A DNA stretch of 64,000 nt. Source: Variovorax sp. YR216. Its GTDB lineage: Bacteria > Pseudomonadota > Gammaproteobacteria > Burkholderiales > Burkholderiaceae_C. The position numbers were made by a program, and so were the translations under genes. The DNA lies in the NCBI RefSeq assembly GCF_900107745.1, contig NZ_FNRO01000018.1:1-64000 (forward strand), written 5' to 3'. The notes beneath the pieces are model-generated. The model ran no database searches. It was not told the DNA's origin and was given only the letters and a program-made list of their open reading frames with translations. This document shows positions 53,808 to 61,752 of this stretch, in pieces; position 1 is the first letter of the stretch, and each line of letters begins with the position of its first letter.

Positions 53808-54023
53808 TCACCATGCATACGCCAGGGGCGCTCGCTGGACCACCTCCGGATTGGCGCCGATCGCCGAGCCGATGCGACGCGCGATTCTCGCAGGCACGTA
53901 GCCATGCGGCGCACGCCGCGCCACGGCATGGGCCGAAAGCGGCGGCACCTTCCATGCCGCACCGGTGAGTGCGACGATCCGGCGCGCGTGCTCGACGAGG
54001 AGGGAAGCTTCGATCTGTTTCAT
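53808..54023 (-). CDS. Small protein of unknown function
   Basis: A 71-residue frame (KQIEASLLVEHARRIVALTGAAWKVPPLSAHAVARRAPHGYVPARIARRIGSAIG) with helical, basic character, 40 bp before the nitroreductase and on the same strand. No family recognised. A motif resembling the operator-like dyads at 20441 and 63031 (GCATATCGAC, 54029-54038) sits just upstream of its ATG. It may not be a gene. Confidence 0.4.
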   Translation of the reverse strand: MKQIEASLLVEHARRIVALTGAAWKVPPLSAHAVARRAPHGYVPARIARRIGSAIGANPEVVQRAPLAYAW

Positions 54024-54028
54024 GGCAT

Positions 54029-54047
54029 GCATATCGACTGGCATGCA
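54029..54047. promoter_or_regulatory. Possible third copy of the GCATATCGA operator motif
   Basis: GCATATCGAC, identical to ten bases of the dyad at 63031, is followed by TGG and then CATGCA, so the right arm is displaced by about 3 bp. It lies directly upstream of the minus-strand unit at 53171-54023. Confidence 0.3.
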
Positions 54048-54140
54048 ACGATTCTGCAGACAGGCCCCACATCGGACAACGAAGGAATGCGAGTTACCTG
54101 ATGCGCTTGGCGAGCACGCCATGCCGGGGCGCCCCCTTGT

Positions 54141-55928
54141 TCACTTCATCGAGGCCAGGCGCCGCACGACGGCCGCGAGCCGATCCACTTCCTCGAAGGT
54201 GTTGTAGAAGGCAAGCGAGGGTCGCACCGTGGTCTCGACGCCGAAGCGGCGCAGGATCGGCTGCGCGCAGTGGTGGCCGGTGCGCACCGCGATGCCCTCT
54301 TCGTTGAGCGCGCGACCGACCTCCTCGGTCTCGTAGCCCGCGAGCACGAAGGACATCACGCTGGCCTTGTCGGCCGCGGTGCCGATGAGGCGCACGCCCT
54401 CGATGCCACCGAGCAGCCGCATGCCATGGCACAGCAGGTCGTGCTCGTAGCGCGCGATGTTCTCCATCCCGATGCGGTTGACGTAGTCGATCGCCGCGCC
54501 GAGCCCCACCGCGTCGGCGATGTTGCCGGTGCCGGCCTCGAAGGTGTTGGGCAGCGGCTGGAACACCGTCTTCTCGAAAGTGACGTCGGCAATCATGTTG
54601 CCGCCGCCCTGCCACGGCGGCATGTCCTCGAGCACTTCCCTCTTGCCCCACAGCGCGCCGATGCCGGTGGGCCCGAACACCTTGTGTCCCGAGAACACGA
54701 AGAAGTCGGCGCCGATGTCCTGTACGTCGACCCGCATGTGCGAGACCGACTGTGCGCCATCGACCAGCGTGCGCGCGCCAGCGCGGTGCGCGAGCTCCAC
54801 GATCTCCTTCACCGGCACGACCGTGCCCAGGGCATTGGAGACTTGCGTGACCGAGACGATCTTCGTGCGGTCGTTGAGAAGCTTGCGGTATTCGTCCAGC
54901 AGCACCTGCCCCGAATCGTCCACCGGGATCACGCGCAGCCGCGCGCCCTTGGCGCTTGCCAGCTGCTGCCAGGGGACGATGTTGGCGTGGTGCTCCAGGT
55001 GGCTGACGACGATCTCGTCACCCTCGCCCACGTGCTGCCAGCCCCAGCTCTTGGCCACGAGATTGATCGCCTCGGTGGTGCCGCGCACGAAGATCACTTC
55101 GTTGACGTCGGGCGCATTGAGAAAGGCGCGCACCTTCTCGCGCGCGGCTTCGTAGGCATCGGTGGCACGCGCCGCGAGCGCATGCGCGGCGCGGTGGATG
55201 TTGGAGTTCTCGTGCTCGTAGAAGTACGTGAGCCGTTCGATCACCGCGCGCGGCTTGTGCGTGGTCGCCGCGTTGTCGAGCCATGCGAGCGGACGGCCGT
55301 TGACCCGCTCGGCCAGGATAGGAAAGTCGCGCCGCACCGCATGCACGTCGAAGGGCGGATGACGATCCTGCACGCCCAGCGGCGCATCGGTGAAGTAGAA
55401 CTTCGGGCCCGCCGAGGGCTGGCGCGAGGGCTCGAGGAAGTAGTACGGCGAAGCGCCCGTCAACGCGGCCGAACGTTCCGCTGCCGCGTTTGCCCCGGCG
55501 GGCACGCCCTGCGTGCCGCCGAAGCGCGGCTCGTAGCCGGGCACCGCCGCATAGGCGTTGTCCGGCACGCCATTGCCCGCCACCGCATGCGGCGCCAGCA
55601 CAGGCGCGCGGTTCGCGAGCGAGAGCACCGGTGTCGGCGAAGCGGGCAGCAGGTTGGTGCCCGGAAGCTGGCCTTGCGGAATCGGCGTGCCCGGAACCGA
55701 CGGGCCAAGCCCCGCGGGGCTCGCGAGGGGCGAACCCGGCGGTGCGATGTTGACCGGCGCCTGGACGCCCGGCGGCGTGAGCGGCAGGCTCGCGACCGAT
55801 GCGGGCGAAGCCGTGGACTTCGGCGTCTCGCCGGCGTTGCCGGGAAGCGCCGCGAAAAGCGCATTCGCCATGCGCGCGAGCACGGCCGGGTCGATGGGCG
55901 CCTCGAGAGTGGTAGGAACTGCGGTCAT
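54141..55928 (-). CDS. Encapsulin cargo cysteine desulfurase (family 2A)
   Basis: A 595-residue protein, some 190 residues longer than SufS. Residues 1-190 are a disordered Pro/Ala/Gly-rich extension with short conserved blocks (ANALFAALPG, PGYEPRFGG, SPYYFLEP, KFYFTDAPLG) that serves to load the enzyme into the encapsulin shell. The catalytic part has the PLP lysine Lys416 (FSGHKVFGP) and catalytic Cys554 (GHHCAQP). It releases sulfur from cysteine; in family 2A systems sulfur is stored inside the shell. It follows the shell gene by 15 bp. Confidence 0.95.
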   Translation of the reverse strand: MTAVPTTLEAPIDPAVLARMANALFAALPGNAGETPKSTASPASVASLPLTPPGVQAPVNIAPPGSPLASPAGLGPSVPGTPIPQGQLPGTNLLPASPTPVLSLANRAPVLAPHAVAGNGVPDNAYAAVPGYEPRFGGTQGVPAGANAAAERSAALTGASPYYFLEPSRQPSAGPKFYFTDAPLGVQDRHPPFDVHAVRRDFPILAERVNGRPLAWLDNAATTHKPRAVIERLTYFYEHENSNIHRAAHALAARATDAYEAAREKVRAFLNAPDVNEVIFVRGTTEAINLVAKSWGWQHVGEGDEIVVSHLEHHANIVPWQQLASAKGARLRVIPVDDSGQVLLDEYRKLLNDRTKIVSVTQVSNALGTVVPVKEIVELAHRAGARTLVDGAQSVSHMRVDVQDIGADFFVFSGHKVFGPTGIGALWGKREVLEDMPPWQGGGNMIADVTFEKTVFQPLPNTFEAGTGNIADAVGLGAAIDYVNRIGMENIARYEHDLLCHGMRLLGGIEGVRLIGTAADKASVMSFVLAGYETEEVGRALNEEGIAVRTGHHCAQPILRRFGVETTVRPSLAFYNTFEEVDRLAAVVRRLASMK

Positions 55929-55943
55929 GCCGGCCAGCCGCCC

Positions 55944-56882
55944 TTACTTGTAGGTGTCCAGCACCGAGTAGTCGTGGTAGCGGTTGATCTCCACGTCGTC
56001 GAGCACCGCGAGCGCATCGGAGGTCAACACCGCGAGCGAGCAATACAGCGAGATCAGGTACGAAGCAATCGCATGGTTGTTGATGCCCATGAAGCGCACC
56101 GACAGCCCCGGGCCCTGCTCGCCCGGCAGACCCGGCTGGTACAGGCCCACCACGCCCTGGCGCTTGTCGCCCACGCGCAGCAGCAGGATCTTGGTCTTGC
56201 CGTCGGCCACCGGCACCTTGTTCGACGGGATCAGCGGAATGCCGCGCCAGGTGATGAACTGCGAGCCGAACAGGCTCACGGTGGGCGGCGGCGTGCCGCG
56301 GCGCGTGGCTTCGCGGCCGAAGGCAGCGATGGCCAGCGGGTGCGTGAGGAAGAACGCAGGTTCCTTCCACACCTTGGTCAGCAGCTCGTCGAGGTCGTCG
56401 GGCGTCGGCGCGCCAGTGAGCGGGAAGATGCGCTGCTCGTCCGTCACCTGCGCCAGCAGGCCGTAGTCGGGGTTGTTGATCAGCTCGCTTTCCTGGTTCT
56501 CCTTGATCGTCTCGATCGTCAGGCGAAGCTGTTCCTTGATCTGGTCATGCGGGCTGCTGTAGAGGTCCGAGACGCGCGTGTGCACATCGAGCACCCTGGA
56601 CACCGCGTTGAGGAAATATTCGCGCGGCTGTTCCTCGTAGTCGACGAAGGTGCGCGGGAGCTGGTTCTCTTCTTCCTTCGCGGTGCAGGTGACCTTGATC
56701 GCCTCCGGGTTCCTGACCTTGTTGAGGCGGTAGATGCCCGCCTCCACCGGCGCCCATTGCAGCAGGTGCGTCAGCCATCGAGGGCTGATCGTCTCCAGTT
56801 GCGGGACGGTCTTGGTGGCATTGGCCAGTTGCCTGGCGGCGTTGTCGCCCAAAGCGGTCGTACCGCCCACGGTTGCACTCAT
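55944..56882 (-). CDS. Family 2A encapsulin shell protein (SrpI-like)
   Basis: A 312-residue HK97-fold shell protein: ARQLANATKTVPQLETISPRWLTHLLQWAPVEAGIYRLNKVRNP, DYEEQPREYFLNAVSRVLDVHTRVSDLYSSPHDQIKEQLRLTIETI, and the C-terminal MGINNHAIASYLISLYCSLAVLTSDALAVLDDVEI. The desulfurase gene downstream, rather than a cyclic-nucleotide domain in the shell, marks subfamily 2A. The start at 56882 follows CGGAG. It is the third gene of a four-gene sulfur operon (rhodanese, serine acetyltransferase, shell, desulfurase). Confidence 0.95.
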   Translation of the reverse strand: MSATVGGTTALGDNAARQLANATKTVPQLETISPRWLTHLLQWAPVEAGIYRLNKVRNPEAIKVTCTAKEEENQLPRTFVDYEEQPREYFLNAVSRVLDVHTRVSDLYSSPHDQIKEQLRLTIETIKENQESELINNPDYGLLAQVTDEQRIFPLTGAPTPDDLDELLTKVWKEPAFFLTHPLAIAAFGREATRRGTPPPTVSLFGSQFITWRGIPLIPSNKVPVADGKTKILLLRVGDKRQGVVGLYQPGLPGEQGPGLSVRFMGINNHAIASYLISLYCSLAVLTSDALAVLDDVEINRYHDYSVLDTYK

Positions 56883-56947
56883 TCGGAACTCCGTTGTCGT
56901 TGAGGAAGAAGGGGAAGGAAAAGCGGAAAGCCCACGCACGAGGGCGG

Positions 56948-57853
56948 TCAGGAGGCCAGCGCGTTGCGCGCCTTGGCCTGGCTGATGCTCGCACCGGGCG
57001 GCACGTCGTCGGTGACCCAGACGTTGCCGCCGATCACCGCGCCGCGCCCGATCGTCACGCGGCCGAGGATGGTCGCTCCGGCGTAGATCACGACGTCGTC
57101 CTCGACCACCGGATGCCGCGGCAGGCCCTTGCGCAGCTTGCCCTCGCTGTCGGTCGGGAAGCGCTTGGCGCCGAGCGTGACGGCCTGGTAGAGCCGCACG
57201 CGCTCGCCGATCACCGCGGTCTCGCCGATCACGACGCCGGTGCCGTGGTCGATGAAGAAGCCCGCGCCGATCGTCGCGCCCGGATGGATGTCGATGCCGG
57301 TCGCGCCATGCGCCAGCTCGGCCACGATGCGCGCGAGCAGCGGCAGCCCGAGCCCGTAGAGCAGGTGCCCGACACGGTGGTGGATCAGCGCCAGAACGCC
57401 CGGGTAGCACAGCAGCACCTCGTCGACGCTGCGCGCGGCCGGGTCGCCGTCGAAGGCGGCGCGCACATCGGTGTCGAGCAGTCGCCGGATGCCTGGCAGT
57501 GCCACCGCGAATTCGCGCACCGCGCTTTCGGCGCGCGATTGCACCGAGTCGTCGGAAGGGTTCTCGTGGCGCTCGACGTAGGCGATCTCCAGCTTCGTCT
57601 GTGCGAGCAGCGCATGCAGCGCCGCGTCGAGCGTGTAGCCGATGTAGAAATCCTCGCCGTCATGCCGCAGATCGGGCGGACCGAGCCGCATCGGAAACAG
57701 CACGCCCTGCAGCTGCTTCAGGATCTGGGCCAAAGCCTCGCGCGATGGGAACTCGCGCCCCCGTGGCTCGCGGGAGCGCCGCTGCGCATCGCGCCATTCA
57801 TCGCGCACCGCGTGCAGCTCGCGCACCACGCTCTGGACGTCGAACACCGTCAT
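56948..57853 (-). CDS. Serine O-acetyltransferase (EpsC type)
   Basis: A 301-residue CysE-superfamily enzyme. The C-terminal half is a left-handed beta-helix of hexapeptide repeats (GIDIHPGATIGAGFFIDHGTGVVIGETAVIGERVRLYQAVTLG) with the catalytic His region HP/DHGTG. It makes O-acetylserine for cysteine synthesis, thereby supplying the substrate chain for the encapsulated desulfurase. It lies 65 bp upstream of the shell gene, an arrangement common in family 2A encapsulin loci. Confidence 0.93.
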   Translation of the reverse strand: MTVFDVQSVVRELHAVRDEWRDAQRRSREPRGREFPSREALAQILKQLQGVLFPMRLGPPDLRHDGEDFYIGYTLDAALHALLAQTKLEIAYVERHENPSDDSVQSRAESAVREFAVALPGIRRLLDTDVRAAFDGDPAARSVDEVLLCYPGVLALIHHRVGHLLYGLGLPLLARIVAELAHGATGIDIHPGATIGAGFFIDHGTGVVIGETAVIGERVRLYQAVTLGAKRFPTDSEGKLRKGLPRHPVVEDDVVIYAGATILGRVTIGRGAVIGGNVWVTDDVPPGASISQAKARNALAS

Positions 57854-57877
57854 CGGTCCTCCCCTTGATTTCTTCGT

Positions 57878-58357
57878 TCAGTCCTGCACCCACGGCAACC
57901 CGCGGAAGCGCCAGCCGTCGGCATGGCCGCGCTGCTGCCTGGCATCGAGCTCGCCCTCGAAGCCTTCGAGGACGTTGAACACATGGGTGAATCCCGCCTT
58001 GGCCGCAGCCTCTGCCGCCAGCGCCGAGCGCTTGCCGCTGCGGCACAGGAGCAGGACGACGGCCTGCTTGCCGCCGACTTTCGCTTCGAGTTCGCGCACG
58101 AAGCGCGGATTGCGGGTGAGCGCGGTGCCCGTGGCCCATGGCACATGCAGGCTGCCTTCGACGTGGCCCACGAACTTGCGCTCTTCGCCCGAACGGACGT
58201 CGACCAGGAGCGCCTGTTGCCGCTGCACCAGGTCCCAGGCGACCGGCGGCGTCACACCGCCCGCATATGGGAGATTGGCTTCGGCGGCCAATGATTGCGC
58301 CTGCTCCAGCGCGGGGGGAAGCGGTTGCGCGAGCGCGGCTTCGGTGTCGACGGACAT
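57878..58357 (-). CDS. Rhodanese-like sulfurtransferase
   Basis: A 159-residue single-domain rhodanese. The active-site loop is CRSGKRS with Cys105 as the persulfide-forming residue; LLVDVRSGEERKFVGHVEGSLHVPW is the CDC25/rhodanese start. No signal peptide, so it handles sulfane sulfur in the cytoplasm. It is first in the encapsulin operon, 24 bp before the serine acetyltransferase. Confidence 0.92.
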   Translation of the reverse strand: MSVDTEAALAQPLPPALEQAQSLAAEANLPYAGGVTPPVAWDLVQRQQALLVDVRSGEERKFVGHVEGSLHVPWATGTALTRNPRFVRELEAKVGGKQAVVLLLCRSGKRSALAAEAAAKAGFTHVFNVLEGFEGELDARQQRGHADGWRFRGLPWVQD

Positions 58358-58464
58358 GGTTTTTCTTCCTTTTCGAGGCGTTCCTGATGGCGATGACCAT
58401 CACTCTAGGGAAGCGGTCTTCCTTCTCAAACGACCGAAAAGTGAAATCCAAACTACCTTTTCAT

Positions 58465-59415
58465 TTATGCCTTCCACACCGCTTCGCGCACCACCACCGA
58501 CTTCGGCAGCACGCCGACCTTGAGCAGGCGGTCCGCGGTGCGTTGCTGCGAGTCGAGGATCGCGTCGGACAGCGGCACCACGTCGAAGCCCGCGTTGGCA
58601 TTGACCTCCGTCACCACGTCGAGCGGCATGCCCGTCGCGGAGGCCACCGCCTTCGCGACTTCACCGGGGTTGGCCTTGGCCCATTGGCCCGCTTCGCGCG
58701 AGCCCTCCACCAGCGCATTCACATGTGCGGGCCAGTTCTTCGCGAACTCGGTGTTCGCGAGCAGGAAGCTCGCAGCGTCGGGCAGCACGTCGCCCTGGTA
58801 GGCCACCACGCGCGTGGGGCTGCGCCGCTTCGCGATGGTGAAGTAGGGATCCCAGATCGCCCAGGCGTCGATGTCGCCGCCGTCGAAGGCAAAGGCCGCA
58901 TCGGCGGCGCTCAGGCCAATGCTGGTCACGGACTTGATGTCGAGGCCCGCGCGTTCGAGCGCCGCGGCCACGAGGTTGTGCGAGCTAGATCCCTTCGCAT
59001 AGCCGATGCGCTTGCCCTTGAGATCGGCGATGGTGCGGACCGGTGAGTCCTCCTTCACGAGGATGCCTTCGGAGCGCGGCGTCGCGGGCTGCGCCGCCAC
59101 GTAGGCCACGCGGCCGCCCGACGCCTGCAGGAAGATGCAGCCCACGTTGCCCGCATTGCCGAAGGCCACGTCGCCGGTGTCCATCGCCTGCAGCAGGTTG
59201 AGCCCCGAGGTGAACTCGGCCCATTCGATGCGGATGCCCAGCGGCTCGAAGCGTTTCTCGAACACCTTGAGCTGGCGCGCGACGAGCGGGATGCCGGTCT
59301 TCTGGTAGCCGAGCGTGAGCGTCCCGCCCTTGAGGCCGCTGGCGCTCCAGGCGCGAGGGGTGGTGGCGAGCGAGGCGGCGCCCGCGGCGATGGTGAACTG
59401 GCGTCGGGTGAGCAT
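58465..59415 (-). CDS. Aliphatic sulfonate-type binding protein (SsuA-like)
   Basis: A 316-residue periplasmic protein with a leader (TRRQFTIAAGAASLATTPRAWSA) and the SsuA pattern LTLGYQKTGIPLVARQLKVFEKRFEPLGIRIEWAEFTSGLNLLQAMDTGDVAFGNAG. It has no permease or ATPase next to it and presumably uses a transporter encoded elsewhere. It lies 38 bp after the SfnB-like gene on the same strand, in a set of organosulfur genes. Confidence 0.9.
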   Translation of the reverse strand: MLTRRQFTIAAGAASLATTPRAWSASGLKGGTLTLGYQKTGIPLVARQLKVFEKRFEPLGIRIEWAEFTSGLNLLQAMDTGDVAFGNAGNVGCIFLQASGGRVAYVAAQPATPRSEGILVKEDSPVRTIADLKGKRIGYAKGSSSHNLVAAALERAGLDIKSVTSIGLSAADAAFAFDGGDIDAWAIWDPYFTIAKRRSPTRVVAYQGDVLPDAASFLLANTEFAKNWPAHVNALVEGSREAGQWAKANPGEVAKAVASATGMPLDVVTEVNANAGFDVVPLSDAILDSQQRTADRLLKVGVLPKSVVVREAVWKA

Positions 59416-59453
59416 GGTCGGAGAGCTTTGGATTGAAGGGGAGGAAGCGCGGC

Positions 59454-60695
59454 TCAGAGCGCACCCGCGCTTTCGGGCAGCAGGCCGTTGAGCAGGTGGT
59501 CGCCCACCACCGTGGATTTGTGGCGCACCGGGTCGTGCAGCGTGTGCACCCGCGCGTTGCGCCAGTGCCGGTCGAAGGCATGCGGCGATTGCGCCGCGCG
59601 CGTGCCGCAGAACTCGAAGAGCTTGCTCGATGCATGCAGTGCGATCTCGGTGGTCAGCACCCTGGCTTCGGCCACCGCAAGCGAGGCAGCGGCGCGCCGC
59701 TGCCGGTCGGGCGCCGCGATCGCGGCATCAACCGCCAGGCCCGCGCGCTGCGTCATCGCCTCGGCCGCGTGCAGGCGGATCTGGATTTCGCCGACCTGCG
59801 CGATCACCTGCGGATCGACGATGGCACGCGTCGCGCCCTCGGGCTGCCGGATCGACGCCTGCTCGCGCAGGAAGCGCACCGTGTCGTCGAGCGCGGCTTG
59901 CGCAATACCGAGGTCGATCCCCACATGACTGAGCTGGGAGACCGCACCCATCGCCTGTTCGCTGTAGGCGCGGTGGATCGGCAGCACGCACAGATTGGGC
60001 AGCTCCACGCCCTGCAGGTGCACGCGCCCGCTCGCGGTGGTGCGCTGGCCGAAGCTCTGCCAGTCATCCTCGATCACGAGGCCCGGCGTGCCGGCAGGGA
60101 TGATCGCGACGGTCTTCTCGCCGGCCTCGTTCAGGCCGATCACGGAGACATAGTGCGCGAACAGCGCGCCGGTCGCATAGATCTTCTCGCCCGAGAGCCG
60201 CCAGCCGCCCGGCGTGCGCGCGATCACGAGCGGGCGCGGGGCCTCGCCGCCCTGCACCGCATCGACGTTGGCATTGCCGAAGCGGCACCCGCGCAGGATC
60301 TCGCCGAGGAAGAAGCGCTTCTGCGCCTCGCTGCCGATCGACGAGAGCCAGAACACCGCGCTGTTGTGGTTCTGCTGGATCTGCCCGATCGATGCATCGG
60401 CGGCCGACAGGATCGCGAACACCCGCGCGACGGTGGCGTACGACACGCCCGCACCGCCATGGGCGCGCGGGATGTTCATCGCCCACAGGCCTGCGCCCGA
60501 GACGAGGTCGAGCTCGCGCTCGGGCAGGAGGCGGTCGCGGTCGCGCGCGGCCGCACCGGGTGCGATCCGCTCGGCCACCCGGTGCGCGGCCTCGAGCACC
60601 TCGGCATCCGAGGACAGCACGCGCGCGGGCTCGACCCGGCGCGCGGTGCGCCATTCGAGATGCGGTGCCGCGACAGCGGCGGCCAGCGCACTCAT
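59454..60695 (-). CDS. SfnB-family flavin oxidoreductase (acyl-CoA dehydrogenase fold)
   Basis: A 413-residue protein with the acyl-CoA dehydrogenase fold: AMNIPRAHGGAGVSYATVARVFAILSAADASIGQIQQNHNSAVFWLSSIGSEAQKRFF, and the C-terminal SPHAFDRHWRNARVHTLHDPVRHKSTVVGDHLLNG. This ending is typical of SfnB/DszC-like flavin-dependent monooxygenases of sulfur acquisition rather than true acyl-CoA dehydrogenases. It overlaps the aldo/keto reductase by 4 bp. Confidence 0.88.
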   Translation of the reverse strand: MSALAAAVAAPHLEWRTARRVEPARVLSSDAEVLEAAHRVAERIAPGAAARDRDRLLPERELDLVSGAGLWAMNIPRAHGGAGVSYATVARVFAILSAADASIGQIQQNHNSAVFWLSSIGSEAQKRFFLGEILRGCRFGNANVDAVQGGEAPRPLVIARTPGGWRLSGEKIYATGALFAHYVSVIGLNEAGEKTVAIIPAGTPGLVIEDDWQSFGQRTTASGRVHLQGVELPNLCVLPIHRAYSEQAMGAVSQLSHVGIDLGIAQAALDDTVRFLREQASIRQPEGATRAIVDPQVIAQVGEIQIRLHAAEAMTQRAGLAVDAAIAAPDRQRRAAASLAVAEARVLTTEIALHASSKLFEFCGTRAAQSPHAFDRHWRNARVHTLHDPVRHKSTVVGDHLLNGLLPESAGAL

Positions 60696-61723
60696 GCGCG
60701 ATGCGCCGGCTTGCGCCCGAAGAAGGGATGGCTCGGATCGTTGAAGCCCGGCCGCGACGAATGGCCCGTGGTCACGAGCGCATCGACGAGCGCCTCGTCC
60801 TCGTCGCTGAAGCGGTACTGCAGCGCGGGCACGTAGTCCTCCCACTGCTCCAGCGTGCGCGGCCCGGCAATCGCCGAAGTCACGAGCCGGTTGTTGAGCA
60901 CCCACGCAAGTGCGAACTGCCCCGGCGTGATGCCGCGGCCTTCGACATGCTGCTTCACGCGCTGCGCGATCTCCAGCGATTCGGGCCGCCATTCGGTCTG
61001 CAGGATGCGCTTGTCGTCGCGGCCCGCGCGCGTGCCCGGCGCCGGCGCTTCGCCGGGGCGGTACTTGGCGGTCAGCACGCCGCGCGCGAGCGGGCTGTAC
61101 GACACCACGCCGACCTCGTAGTACTCGGCGGCGGGCAGGTGCTCGGCCTCGACCTGCCGGTTGGCGAGGTTGTAGAGCGGCTGGGTCGCCGCGGGCCGGT
61201 CGACATTGAGCGCGTCGGCGGTGCGGCTGAACTCGGCGATCTTCCATGCGGGGTGATTCGACAGGCCCCAGGCGCGCAGCTTGCCCGCGCGGATCAGGTC
61301 GCCGATGGCGCGCACCGTCTCGGCCACCGGCGTCGCGCGGTCCTCGCGGTGCAGGTAGAGCAGGTCGATGTAGTCGGTGCCAAGCCGCCGCAGGCTGGCC
61401 TCGACCGATTGCACGATGCCGTGGCGACCGGTACTCCGGTTGTTCGGTCCGGCGATGTCCGGATCGGGATTCGCGAACTTGGTCGCAAGCACCCAGTGCT
61501 GGCGGCGCGGTGCGATCAACTCGCCGACCACCACCTCCGACTGCCCCTTGTTGTAGGCGTTCGCGGTGTCGATGAAGTTGATGCCCTGCTCGAAGGCTCG
61601 GTCGGCGATGCGCTGCGCAGTCGCGCGGTCGGTCTGGCCGCCGAACATCATGGTGCCGAGCGTCACGGGGGAAACGAGGATGCCGCTGCGGCCGAGCGGG
61701 CGATAGGTGATGGAACTGCTCAT
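60692..61723 (-). CDS. Aldo/keto reductase
   Basis: A 343-residue NADPH-dependent reductase with the TIM-barrel pattern: YRPLGRSGILVSPVTLGTMMFGG, FIDTANAYNKGQSEVVVGELI (catalytic Asp and Tyr), VLATKFANP (Lys) and LLYLHREDRATP (His). It shares the operon with the monooxygenase upstream and the SfnB-like gene downstream and might reduce the aldehyde or ketone freed by desulfonation. That role is inference. Confidence 0.92.
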   Translation of the reverse strand: MSSSITYRPLGRSGILVSPVTLGTMMFGGQTDRATAQRIADRAFEQGINFIDTANAYNKGQSEVVVGELIAPRRQHWVLATKFANPDPDIAGPNNRSTGRHGIVQSVEASLRRLGTDYIDLLYLHREDRATPVAETVRAIGDLIRAGKLRAWGLSNHPAWKIAEFSRTADALNVDRPAATQPLYNLANRQVEAEHLPAAEYYEVGVVSYSPLARGVLTAKYRPGEAPAPGTRAGRDDKRILQTEWRPESLEIAQRVKQHVEGRGITPGQFALAWVLNNRLVTSAIAGPRTLEQWEDYVPALQYRFSDEDEALVDALVTTGHSSRPGFNDPSHPFFGRKPAHRA

Positions 61724-61752
61724 GGGAAAGGTAAGTGAAGAAGACGAAGTGT

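Noticed and set aside
54270..56903. 877-codon plus-strand frame opposite the encapsulin and desulfurase genes
   Set aside because: Shadow frame; both minus-strand genes are unmistakable.
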